Below are positions 51,208-58,213 of a stretch of 58,213 nt of DNA, piece after piece; within the stretch, counting starts at the first letter, position 1, and each line of letters begins with the position of its first letter. The stretch lies in NCBI GenBank assembly GCA_030614005.1, contig JAUWKS010000017.1, forward strand, positions 1 through 58,213, given 5' to 3'. The position numbers and the translations under genes are program-made. The notes beneath the pieces were generated by a model, which was not told where the DNA came from, ran no database searches, and worked only from the letters and a program-made list of their open reading frames with translations. The stretch comes from Candidatus Heimdallarchaeota archaeon (lineage in GTDB: Archaea > Asgardarchaeota > Heimdallarchaeia > JABLTI01).

Positions 51208-51576
51208 ATGAACGATATCAACTTTCAATACAAAATGGTAATTGTCATTAGAACTGATTTAAAAATGACCAAAGGCAAAATTGCTGCTCAGGCAAGTCAT
51301 GCTGCAGTCATTTGTGTGGAAGAGGCAAAGAGAAACAAACAAAACTGGTTGAAAACTTGGTTCTATGAAGGACAAAAGAAAGTTGTTGTACAGGTTTCTT
51401 CAAAAGAGGATTTAGAATTAGTGTTTCAAAAAGCTCGCAGTAAAAATTTACCTTGTTCATTCATTAATGATGCTGGAATGACTGAACTTCCTCCTGGAAC
51501 ACCGACAGCTGTTGCTATTGGACCCGCACCAAATAATAATATCGATAATATTACTTCAAATTTGAAATTACTGTAG
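51208..51576 (+). CDS. pth2: Peptidyl-tRNA hydrolase, Pth2 type
   Basis: Releases tRNA from peptidyl-tRNA that has dropped off the ribosome. The ATG at 51208 gives 122 residues, the usual size; the frame is open to 51154, but that addition has no family match. Motifs are MVIVIRTDLKMTKGKIAAQASHAAV (the lysine/His catalytic region near residues 10-34), VVVQVSSKEDLELVF, NLPCSFINDAGMTELPPGT and TAVAIGPAPN. It is followed after 26 bases by truD. Confidence 0.96.
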   Translation: MNDINFQYKMVIVIRTDLKMTKGKIAAQASHAAVICVEEAKRNKQNWLKTWFYEGQKKVVVQVSSKEDLELVFQKARSKNLPCSFINDAGMTELPPGTPTAVAIGPAPNNNIDNITSNLKLL

Positions 51577-51602
51577 AATATCGAAACAGAAGAGGATTAC
51601 AG

Positions 51603-52871
51603 ATGAACTCAACCAATTTACGAGAAAGTCATCCAATAGAGCAGGTAATGGGAATTAAATATTATAGTTCTTTATCGGATGGGATCGGTGGTAAAATTCG
51701 TTTTTTCCCGAAAGATTTCAAGGTAGAAGAAATTTTACCTGATGGAAGAAGAATAAAATTGGATGATGAGAATTTCAGTTTAGGCGAAGATGAACCAGGG
51801 CTGTTTACCGAATTTATTCTAATAAAAAAAGACATCGAAAGTCATAGGGCACTACACAACATCTGTCGAGCATTAGGTGTGCAGAAAGAAGACATCAATG
51901 TTGCAGGTACAAAAGATAAAACGGCTCACACAGCTCAACATGCAACAATCTGGAAAGTTCCAGGAGAAAAGCTATTGGAATTGCAGCTAAGAGGAATAAC
52001 GATTCGTTCTCCGAGAACAACAATTTACAAAACCTATTTAGGAAATCTCGTTGGTAATCATTTTACAATCACTATTCGAGAATGTCCAGATGAATTTGAA
52101 GAAATCCAGAGAAGAATTACTGCAATTACTAAAGAAATTGAAGAGTTTGGTGGAGTAGCTAATTATTTTGGTCATCAACGGTTTGGCTCGAAAAGACCAA
52201 TTTCTCATAAAGTTGGTCGAGAGATCTTATTAGGAAATATGAAAGAAGCAATTTGGATGTATCTAACAGACATTTCTGAAAATGAACATGAAAAAACCAC
52301 GAGCACAAGAAAAAAATTACTCGAGACAAATGATTATGCAACTTGTATGGCAGAATTTCCTCCTGAGATGATGTTTGAAAAAAATATTCTGCGTCATCTA
52401 ACAAAATATCCAAATAATTTTCAAGGTGCTTTCAACAGCATTCCTAAGAACCTTCGAAGAATGTTCATACACGCGTATCAATCATTTATCTGGAATTCAA
52501 TGTTATCAGAAAGGATGAAAAATGATGGAAATGTTCGACCTAAGAAAGACGATATCTATTTGGATAGTGGTGTAGTTCAACCAATAATTGGTTATGATAC
52601 TGATCTTACGGACAATCGATTAAATGATTTTCTAAAAGAGCTATTAGAGAAAGATGGACTCACTCTTGAGCATTTTAGACTACCACATATTCCAAATATG
52701 AAATTTGCTGGAACAAACAGACGTATAGATATACGCCCTGAAAATTGGTCTGTTAATTTTGCTGAAAATGAAGGTGATAAATTTGTTAACAAGCAATTCT
52801 CCTTAAAACGAGGATCTTATGCAACAATAATTTTGAGAGAATTTATGAAAGTTTCACCTATTTACTACTAG
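51603..52871 (+). CDS. truD: tRNA pseudouridine synthase TruD
   Basis: Makes pseudouridine-13 in tRNA (Pus7 type). At 422 residues it has archaeal length. The catalytic motif VAGTKDKTAHTAQHATIWKV holds Asp105. The segments GNLVGNHFTITIRE and NYFGHQRFGSKRPISH and the family C-terminus are all present. It is likely co-transcribed with pth2 (two tRNA-handling genes). A hairpin follows before the convergent NusA-like gene. Confidence 0.96.
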   Translation: MNSTNLRESHPIEQVMGIKYYSSLSDGIGGKIRFFPKDFKVEEILPDGRRIKLDDENFSLGEDEPGLFTEFILIKKDIESHRALHNICRALGVQKEDINVAGTKDKTAHTAQHATIWKVPGEKLLELQLRGITIRSPRTTIYKTYLGNLVGNHFTITIRECPDEFEEIQRRITAITKEIEEFGGVANYFGHQRFGSKRPISHKVGREILLGNMKEAIWMYLTDISENEHEKTTSTRKKLLETNDYATCMAEFPPEMMFEKNILRHLTKYPNNFQGAFNSIPKNLRRMFIHAYQSFIWNSMLSERMKNDGNVRPKKDDIYLDSGVVQPIIGYDTDLTDNRLNDFLKELLEKDGLTLEHFRLPHIPNMKFAGTNRRIDIRPENWSVNFAENEGDKFVNKQFSLKRGSYATIILREFMKVSPIYY

Positions 52872-52883
52872 GGAAAAACAGAG

Positions 52884-52902
52884 AGTGTTTTTTATAAACA
52901 CT
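52884..52902. terminator. Hairpin between truD and the NusA-like gene
   Basis: AGTGTTT and AAACACT form a perfect 7-bp stem with a TTTAT loop, extended by a G-T and an A-T pair. It lies between convergent genes. Confidence 0.55.
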
Positions 52903-52904
52903 TT

Positions 52905-53438
52905 CTAACGAAATTCTGTTCGTATTTCTTCTCCAGTAAGAAGTTTTACTAATTTTTTTAATTCTTTTAACGTGCTTGGAAGATTTTCTTCATCATCAGC
53001 TGAAATAACAACTACCATTTCTTCTTCTATAGAAGGTTGTCCGGGTTTTGCATTACGAGTTGGTACAAAAAGAGTGTTTATCCCTGTAATCACTGCAGGT
53101 GCGAAAATCTCATCTATTATTTTTCTTTTGTTCTTTCCTTTTTCCATTATCTTTACAGATTTGTTTAATTTCCGTTCAAGTTGTTTATCAAAGTCTAAAG
53201 AACCACCGGTAAGAAATCTAGTATCACCAGGTGAAACTAATAAAATAATAAAAGTTGGTTGTTCAATAGTTTTAATGATGTTTACTTTGGATGAATGGGG
53301 ATGAGCTTTTTCAAATTCAGCAGCTATTTTTGATATTTCAATATCGCTTGGAGAAACCTCTCCGTTATTAACTTTCGTTTGACAATCTTTGCAAAGCATT
53401 CCAGTTTGGGCACAAAAGGTACAAATCGCTGTTTTCAT
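52905..53438 (-). CDS. Archaeal NusA-like zinc/KH domain protein
   Basis: About 177 residues from the ATG at 53438, which starts directly at the zinc motif; six further in-frame codons lie upstream. The N-terminal CTFCAQTGMLCKDCQTKVNNGEVSPSDIEIS is the hallmark of an archaeal family annotated as NusA-like or KH-domain transcription factor, with CxxC...CxxC zinc binding. The later part (FIILLVSPGDTRFLTGGSLDF) is expected to fold as an RNA-binding domain. Its exact role is unclear. It is convergent with truD and upstream of the Alba gene on the same strand. Confidence 0.75.
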   Translation of the reverse strand: MKTAICTFCAQTGMLCKDCQTKVNNGEVSPSDIEISKIAAEFEKAHPHSSKVNIIKTIEQPTFIILLVSPGDTRFLTGGSLDFDKQLERKLNKSVKIMEKGKNKRKIIDEIFAPAVITGINTLFVPTRNAKPGQPSIEEEMVVVISADDEENLPSTLKELKKLVKLLTGEEIRTEFR

Positions 53439-53586
53439 ATTAAAGAGCACCAACAAATTCCTATTGAATATTGTTTATGAACACACCCTCTAGAATTTTT
53501 TTACTTATTAAATCCTCCGATATTGCATAGCTCGTTTGAGAATAACTAAAAGAAAAAATATTAAAAAATAAAGAGAAAGTGAATGT

Positions 53587-54111
53587 TCACTTTGATAAAA
53601 TAATCTCAATCGCAGAAACGTTTGCCATCCCACCACCTTCACGGCGTTGGACTTGTTCTGTACTTGTAATAATACTTTTTACTTTAAGATCAGGCATCAA
53701 TTTATTTCGAGTCAATTCTGCCACATCAACTGCGCTACTGATTGCTCGACCTCGAGCACAAATTCTGACTTCTGTAGCATTATTGTCATTAAAACAAGTC
53801 ATAACAGCTAAAACGTACGTCATTGCGGGTTTATTGCCAACGAAAACAGTGTTCTTAGGTTTGGATTGTGGCTTGGCTGCAGGTGTTGGTTTCTCTTCTT
53901 TAGCTTCAGTAGGTTCTGGTTTCTTTTCTTTAGCTTCAGTAGGTTCAGGGTTCTCTTCTTTAGCTTCAGTAGGTTCAGGTTTCTCTTCTTTAGCTTTGGT
54001 AGACTTTCTTTTAGCTTTTAATTTGGTAGTTTTTTCTTTCGTTGCTTTCGTTTTTGTAGTTTTATCTTTTTTCTCAGACTTCTTTGCTTTTGATTTCTCG
54101 TCTTTGGGCAT
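53587..54111 (-). CDS. albA: Alba chromatin protein with lysine-rich repetitive N-terminal tail
   Basis: A 174-residue protein. Residues 86-174 are an Alba domain: [70 protein letters not shown]. Alba coats DNA or RNA as dimers. Residues 1-85 are unlike ordinary Alba: about 40 Lys-rich residues ([20 protein letters not shown]) followed by three near-perfect ten-residue repeats of [10 protein letters not shown] and a partial fourth. That resembles the disordered tail of eukaryotic histone H1. The tail probably modulates nucleic-acid binding or bridging. The start ATG is followed at once by lysines. Confidence 0.93.
   Translation of the reverse strand: MPKDEKSKAKKSEKKDKTTKTKATKEKTTKLKAKRKSTKAKEEKPEPTEAKEENPEPTEAKEKKPEPTEAKEEKPTPAAKPQSKPKNTVFVGNKPAMTYVLAVMTCFNDNNATEVRICARGRAISSAVDVAELTRNKLMPDLKVKSIITSTEQVQRREGGGMANVSAIEIILSK
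53891..54002. repeat. 30-bp coding tandem repeat in the Alba tail
   Basis: Three consecutive 30-base units (53891, 53921 and 53951), each beginning TTCTCTTCTTTAGCTTCAG with minor changes, plus a partial fourth to about 54002. The period of ten codons keeps the frame of the Alba tail. Copy number is likely variable between strains. Confidence 0.85.
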
Positions 54112-54467
54112 TTATAGAGTTCCTCCAAAATATCATTTTCATGACCGACTGCGTTAGTATTCATGTTAAGTAGTCACAAATATTCTCGATAACCTTTCTT
54201 AAGACTAAATAACTTAAAAATTCTTTCTAAGGAAATTAGTGAAATGTGTCGTGAGAAGCACTTTTTTAGCTATTTTATTTTTGTCAAGAGAAAAAAAAAC
54301 TTTAACAGAATTTAGTTTCCGAAGGTTTAAAAGCAAAATCAGACCAAAATCAATTGATTGAAAGATCAACATTTTTGAAGACGAATCTAGAATTTTATTG
54401 TTATTTCTAGAAATAACTTCACTAAAAAATTCCTTAGTAATTGTTTTGAGTAAAACTCAGACAATCT
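54112..54467. other. Divergent intergenic region Alba / bPH2 gene
   Basis: No gene is seen. The region holds a TATA-like GGTTTAAAAGC near 54329-54339 that may serve the plus-strand gene, leaving a leader of about 100 bases. It also holds TCTAGAA ... TTCTAGA (54386-54411), a 7-bp inverted repeat with a 12-base spacer. A small GTGTCGTGAGAAGCAC hairpin lies near 54245-54260. Confidence 0.4.
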
Positions 54468-55100
54468 ATGAGGTGTGGGAATCTGTCTAAAGAAAAAAAC
54501 TTCGAATTTAAACCAGATAAAAAACTGTTGACCAAATATTTTGTAAGTTCAATAGTTATTTTCTTTGCAGCAATACTTTTTTCGGTAGCATTTTTAGTAC
54601 CGTTATCTATTGTTGAAGGCAATTCGCAAATTGGTATTATCGGATCTATTGTTATGGGAAGTATAACCGTCGCAGGATTAGGATGTGCAATGATCATTTT
54701 GCCTTTCTACTATCGTTCAATTCGATATGAATTGACAGATAAGGAAATGATTGTTCACAAGGGATTTATTCAGAAAATAATGAAAGTTGTACCATTAAGA
54801 GCGATTACCAATATTGCGGTTGTAAGAGGACCTTTAGATAGGATCATCGGAATAGGCAGAATACAAATACATACTGCCGGATATAGTACTAGTCAAGGGC
54901 CTGAAGAAAAAATCGATGGATTAATTCAATATCAGGAAATCTACGAAGCACTCAGTCAAAAAATCAAACAATTGAGACCTATGACACCCCTTGCTAGTCT
55001 TGAAGAAGAAGAAGATCTTCCTATCAAAGAACCTACAGATATCAACTTAGCTATTCTTAGCGAGCTTAAAGAAATTAAGAAGATTTTAAAGAATAAATAA
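54468..55100 (+). CDS. Membrane protein with bacterial PH (bPH2/YdbS-like) domain
   Basis: A 210-residue protein with two adjacent membrane helices near the N-terminus (IVIFFAAILFSVAFLVPLSIV and IGSIVMGSITVAGLGCAMIIL). A bPH2 domain follows: YYRSIRYELTDKEMIVHKGFIQK, VVPLRAITNIAVVRGPLDRIIGIGRIQIHTAG. The C-terminus is a charged helix. This is the usual YdbS/DUF304-type layout. The function is unknown; the family is widespread and membrane-associated. Confidence 0.87.
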   Translation: MRCGNLSKEKNFEFKPDKKLLTKYFVSSIVIFFAAILFSVAFLVPLSIVEGNSQIGIIGSIVMGSITVAGLGCAMIILPFYYRSIRYELTDKEMIVHKGFIQKIMKVVPLRAITNIAVVRGPLDRIIGIGRIQIHTAGYSTSQGPEEKIDGLIQYQEIYEALSQKIKQLRPMTPLASLEEEEDLPIKEPTDINLAILSELKEIKKILKNK

Positions 55101-55120
55101 TTCTTTTCTGTGATTCTCTC

Positions 55121-57307
55121 TTAATTCCTTTTTTTTCTTTTTATGTAGTAAAAAGAAGCACTGGATATTATAATTAGAACAATTCCACTACCAATACTGA
55201 AAAACCAAATAATCCAACTTGTATCTTGTAAATCCAAATACAATTCAGAAACCAAAACTAAACTACTTCCATTAAAATACACTATTCCACCAAATGTTAA
55301 TTGTATTTCATCAAGAGTTTCAAAATGGTTGTTACCTGAATCATTGATTTCTAAGAAAAATTTTACCATGTCTGGATTTTGATTATTTTTACTTGTTCCT
55401 TTGAAATTAGCAATTTTTACAATTATGTCCGTAGAGTTTGTGTAAGGATTCAATAGCGTGTATGGACTTGCATTTGTTGTTATTGGTGAAGAATAATTTA
55501 CTTGTTCTGAGAGAACTTCTAAAAAATAACTCAACTTTGTTGATGCATCATTTTGATGACCAAAGAGAATATCGCGCCAATATTCTTCTCCAATTCGTTT
55601 ACGAATATAAGTTGAATTTTCATTATTCACTAGTAAAGCAGTTGAAGCATAATTTGTACCGAAAAAAGTTTCTAATCCAAAATCTGTGCGTTGAGTACCA
55701 TTATGAAAATATAATGAAGTTAAAGCTGTTGAAATTACAGGTTTAGTTGTCGCAAAATCATGAATATAATCCATTTCAGAAGTGTTTAATGCTGCGACAT
55801 CTGGTAGAACTAACATTTGTACATCCAAGGCATCTAAGTAAGGCAAATGTCTCGAAGTAATAATTTTCACTGGAGTATGAGATTGAAGCAGCATAGCTGT
55901 AATGCCAAACAAATCGTAACAATGGTGCCCTCCAATATATTCATCATAACTTTCCCAGATTTGATCATCAATGACCCCTCCAGAATTGACAATTGGTTCT
56001 TGTGAAGCATTCAACGAATAAACGAAATTCCTTGTTTGTGGACTAAAATAAACAGCAACAGGCTCCATAACTTCCCACGAGTCATAGAGATATTGATTAT
56101 TACTCTGTATCCAATTGAACAGTTGTTTTCGGTAATCTAATCCTACAGTATCAGACATTTCAGGTCCCTTTGTTTCCCAAAAATTGCCCTCAAATAAAAT
56201 GTTCGCAGCAGCAAGCACAGTGGAATCTAATTGTTCATCAGCGTAATCTAAAACCCAACTAGGATGCTCAAAGTCCAGAGCTCTGTAAATTAAATTTTTT
56301 ATTACGGTATAGAGCCATAACTCTTCATTCATCGCTTTTGCATCACCTTTTATTCCAAATTCATGTGCAATTGCATCTACATATTCATATAGAAAATAGG
56401 GATCCGCACCAGAATACAAACCATGTAATCCTTGAGCTAACCACAGTTCTGCAATAATTTTAATCTCTGGATTTATTCCTTTTGCGATGTTAGATACTTC
56501 TTCAAAGAATTCATTTACAATATCGATTCTAAATTGAATCCATTCTATGAATATTGGATTGCTCAAAGAAAATTCTGACTCTGTTTGTGGTGGTGAATGA
56601 CCATATCTATTTTCAAATTCTGCTATAGTATAAGCATCAAAACTTCCCCAAGTATATTCATTTGTATCACTGTACCACATTTTCCAATAAGGAATATCAA
56701 TATAGATTCCATCAACACCAGTTGCTGCTAATTCAGCAATAATTGAAAGATATTGGTTTCTCCACTCAGTTGCTAAAGGAGTAACCCAGGCAGATTCATC
56801 TCCTCGTTCCACCCAAAAACCTAATTCTGAACCATAAACAGCATAATTCCCTTCGAGATCTTGTTGTAACCAATCAGGATGGTCCATCAAAACAGAATGG
56901 TCTTTTCTATTTGCCTTTTCCGTTATTATTTCAAAACCGGAAATATATTCAACAACCGCCAACCCCTCTTCGTGAGCAATTTCTACTATTTGTTCTGTCG
57001 CTTCAATATAGATATCAGGATTGAAGAAAGTCTCATACAGATGAATTAAACCAATATCAAGTTCTAAAACATTAACATTTTGCTCCACCAAATCTTGAAC
57101 TTTCTCGCGAACCTCTTCATCTGTCATATCTTCCCAAAAATCACCACCCGCAATCCTTGCTGATTTCAACCAGTCTGAATTAGATAGTTCTGCTGTTGTT
57201 GTAGTGGTTATAGGATACATTTCCATTGATATAGAATGATTATTCAAAGTTGGTAGGTTGATTAGAATCAGAATAATTGCTAATGTAATTGATTTTGAGG
57301 AATTCAT
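55121..57307 (-). CDS. Membrane-anchored extracellular glycoside-hydrolase-like protein
   Basis: A 728-residue exported protein with an N-terminal signal (ITLAIILILINLPTLNNHSIS). A TIM-barrel of glycosidase type follows: LELDIGLIHLYETFFNPDIYI, AHEEGLAVVEYISGFE, ELAATGVDGIYIDIPYWKMW and IKIIAELWL. A GATase-like domain comes after that (VKIITSRHLPYLDALDVQMLVLPDVAALN), as in GH42-like and hypothetical GHL families. A beta-rich part precedes one C-terminal helix (WIIWFFSIGSGIVLIIISS) and a basic stop (KRKKRN). Asp in DGIYIDIP and Glu in IIAELWL are candidate catalytic acids. The substrate is unknown. It probably faces outside, tethered by its C-terminus. Confidence 0.75.
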   Translation of the reverse strand: MNSSKSITLAIILILINLPTLNNHSISMEMYPITTTTTAELSNSDWLKSARIAGGDFWEDMTDEEVREKVQDLVEQNVNVLELDIGLIHLYETFFNPDIYIEATEQIVEIAHEEGLAVVEYISGFEIITEKANRKDHSVLMDHPDWLQQDLEGNYAVYGSELGFWVERGDESAWVTPLATEWRNQYLSIIAELAATGVDGIYIDIPYWKMWYSDTNEYTWGSFDAYTIAEFENRYGHSPPQTESEFSLSNPIFIEWIQFRIDIVNEFFEEVSNIAKGINPEIKIIAELWLAQGLHGLYSGADPYFLYEYVDAIAHEFGIKGDAKAMNEELWLYTVIKNLIYRALDFEHPSWVLDYADEQLDSTVLAAANILFEGNFWETKGPEMSDTVGLDYRKQLFNWIQSNNQYLYDSWEVMEPVAVYFSPQTRNFVYSLNASQEPIVNSGGVIDDQIWESYDEYIGGHHCYDLFGITAMLLQSHTPVKIITSRHLPYLDALDVQMLVLPDVAALNTSEMDYIHDFATTKPVISTALTSLYFHNGTQRTDFGLETFFGTNYASTALLVNNENSTYIRKRIGEEYWRDILFGHQNDASTKLSYFLEVLSEQVNYSSPITTNASPYTLLNPYTNSTDIIVKIANFKGTSKNNQNPDMVKFFLEINDSGNNHFETLDEIQLTFGGIVYFNGSSLVLVSELYLDLQDTSWIIWFFSIGSGIVLIIISSASFYYIKRKKRN

Positions 57308-57448
57308 TATACCAACTCATTTAAATCGAGAAATATTGCTTTTATTTATTGGTATTAAATAGCTCGAGAACTAATAAAAAGCTGTTTAAAGGATAACTAG
57401 ATACTGACTTGCTTATCCTTGAAAACAGCTTCACGAGAAAAATAAGAC

Positions 57449-58030
57449 ATGAATTCTAAAACTAAAACTATCCTTTCAATCGTAATTATGATATCAATTT
57501 CAACACAAATTCTTACATCTACCACAGTTGAAAGTGCAGACCCTATTGAAAAATCGTACAGTCTACCGGCACAAAGTTGGTTTTTCATACTTGAGGATGA
57601 GAATGTAACTGCAAATACAGTCTTTAGTTTTGAATGGTCAAGTGATATTGAAATCCAAGGAACACCTGTTTCAGAGACCGATTATACAGATATGCAAGCA
57701 ATGAGCTTGTCAGAAAGATCTTCTTACTTTGAAAGTCTATCATATATAGAGGGAAAATTCGATTCAGGTAAAGTTACTGCAAATCAGAATGGTGAAGTCT
57801 TCTTCGTATTTTTCAATTCGGACACAGTTCAAGCGAATTTAAATTTACAATTGGAATCAAATACCGGTTCTTTATCGCCAACAGTAATTGGTTTGATTTC
57901 AGCACTCGCAGCAATAATTTTTCTCAGCATAATAATATACGTAACAATGAAAATTAGGCAAAAAATGCTAAAAGAAGCTGAAGAAGAGGATGAATTAACC
58001 CCACAACAACGTTACATGCAAAATCAATGA
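57449..58030 (+). CDS. Membrane-anchored surface protein
   Basis: Not recognised. The 193-residue product has a signal peptide (TILSIVIMISISTQILTSTTVESA), an extracellular beta-rich domain of about 100 residues (SYSLPAQSWFFILEDENVTANTVFSFEWSS), a C-terminal helix (VIGLISALAAIIFLSIIIYV) and a charged cytoplasmic tail (KEAEEEDELTPQQRYMQNQ). It is divergent from the glycosidase-like gene, with which it shares topology, but no family resemblance is seen. Confidence 0.65.
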   Translation: MNSKTKTILSIVIMISISTQILTSTTVESADPIEKSYSLPAQSWFFILEDENVTANTVFSFEWSSDIEIQGTPVSETDYTDMQAMSLSERSSYFESLSYIEGKFDSGKVTANQNGEVFFVFFNSDTVQANLNLQLESNTGSLSPTVIGLISALAAIIFLSIIIYVTMKIRQKMLKEAEEEDELTPQQRYMQNQ

Positions 58031-58109
58031 TTTCCCTTCGTGCTACAATGAAATTTTTATTAAGTAGCAGAACGTAATTACTTCATAGAGTATTTGAGTG
58101 GATAATAAT

Positions 58110-58213
58110 ATGAATACTATAAGTCTTTTCTGGGGATATTTAGTAGGAGAAGAACATCTCACAGATGAGCAGTTTGCAAGCATAGACTTTGGTGATCCTT
58201 CAATTGATACTGA
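58110..58213 (+). CDS. Start of an unidentified gene, cut by the window end
   Basis: ATG at 58110 opens a frame that runs to the end of the window (34 codons: MNTISLFWGYLVGEEHLTDE...). The visible part is acidic with no motif. ATTTTTATTAAG near 58050 could be a promoter element. Too short to assign. Confidence 0.45.
   Translation, partial: MNTISLFWGYLVGEEHLTDEQFASIDFGDPSIDT

Noticed and set aside
53891..54002. 30-bp tandem repeats considered as a CRISPR array
   Set aside because: Units abut without spacers, keep a reading frame of ten codons and encode the Alba tail.
53579..54157. 192-residue plus-strand ORF over the Alba gene with Ser/Val/Gly repeats
   Set aside because: The repeats are the reverse complement of the Alba tail repeats; the opposite strand has the recognisable Alba domain.
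1..58213. Mobile elements, phage genes or rRNA
   Set aside because: No transposase, integrase, phage structural protein, terminal inverted repeats with target duplications, or rRNA sequence was recognised on either strand.

Overview
This window is archaeal and very probably from an Asgard archaeon (Promethearchaeota). Archaeal hallmarks are SecY, aRF1 with NIKS and GGQ motifs, Hef (helicase plus XPF-type nuclease), TruD, Pth2, an Alba protein, a COG1107 DnaJ-zinc-finger/DHH protein, UPF0148, an F420-dependent NADP reductase, a geranylgeranyl-reductase-family flavoprotein and a tRNA-Leu with a canonical 37/38 intron bounded by a bulge-helix-bulge. Asgard-type 'eukaryotic signature' content is a gelsolin-like domain protein, two Roadblock/LC7 proteins, a RING-like membrane protein, a Trm9-like methyltransferase and a small protein resembling proteasome chaperone PAC3/PAC4. 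The DNA is AT-rich and gene-dense, with no transposase, phage module, CRISPR array or rRNA. The class within Asgard cannot be fixed from this window.

Layout. 1-1.0 kb: a degraded multi-TM membrane gene. 1.1-2.8 kb: intron-containing tRNA-Leu(CAA) and secY, whose middle is visibly more GC-rich. 3-9.4 kb: coiled-coil protein, methyltransferase, DUF523, HAD hydrolase, MptA-like GTP cyclohydrolase and the COG1107 protein. 9.5-14.2 kb: tandem ClC-CBS genes with different selectivity filters. 14.3-19.3 kb: OB-fold protein, aRF1, F420:NADP oxidoreductase, RING-like protein and glutamate dehydrogenase. 19.4-22.7 kb: an ABC ATPase/FtsX-type permease pair.

22.8-28.0 kb: a NuoE / thioredoxin-like Fe-S / NuoF / (GltD-NuoG fusion) operon with the architecture of a flavin-based electron-bifurcating transhydrogenase and no hydrogenase active-site subunit. 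28.3-31.7 kb: a complete bshC-bshB1-bshA set, i.e. all three bacillithiol biosynthesis steps in one operon. This is unexpected in an archaeon and is the most striking content here; the adjacent redox operon makes a thiol-redox neighbourhood plausible, though the link is only by position. 32.7-36.7 kb: an LC7 protein, then cis-prenyltransferase, NYN protein, PAC3/4-like protein, gelsolin-like protein and a second LC7 protein, all on one strand.

36.9-45.2 kb: HD phosphohydrolase, UPF0148, Hef, two small membrane proteins, DUF2797, a DHH phosphoesterase and DUF362. 45.2-47.7 kb: two paralogous type-IV-pilin-like surface proteins. 47.8-53.5 kb: Trm9-like methyltransferase, a candidate C/D-box sRNA, an amino-acid-dehydrogenase-like protein, geranylgeranyl reductase family, Pth2, TruD and a NusA-like zinc/KH protein. 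53.6-58.2 kb: an Alba protein with a histone-H1-like repetitive tail, a bPH2 membrane protein, a membrane-anchored glycosidase-like protein and further surface proteins.

Regulatory-looking structure includes a 22-bp perfect palindrome overlapping a TATA-like element before the coiled-coil gene, a perfect inverted repeat in the gdhA leader, a palindrome near the predicted start site of the gelsolin/LC7 transcript, and hairpins between most convergent gene pairs. Three genes appear broken by single-base or nonsense changes (left-edge membrane gene, RING-like N-terminus, Fe-S domain before NuoF), so either local gene decay or residual homopolymer sequencing errors should be considered.
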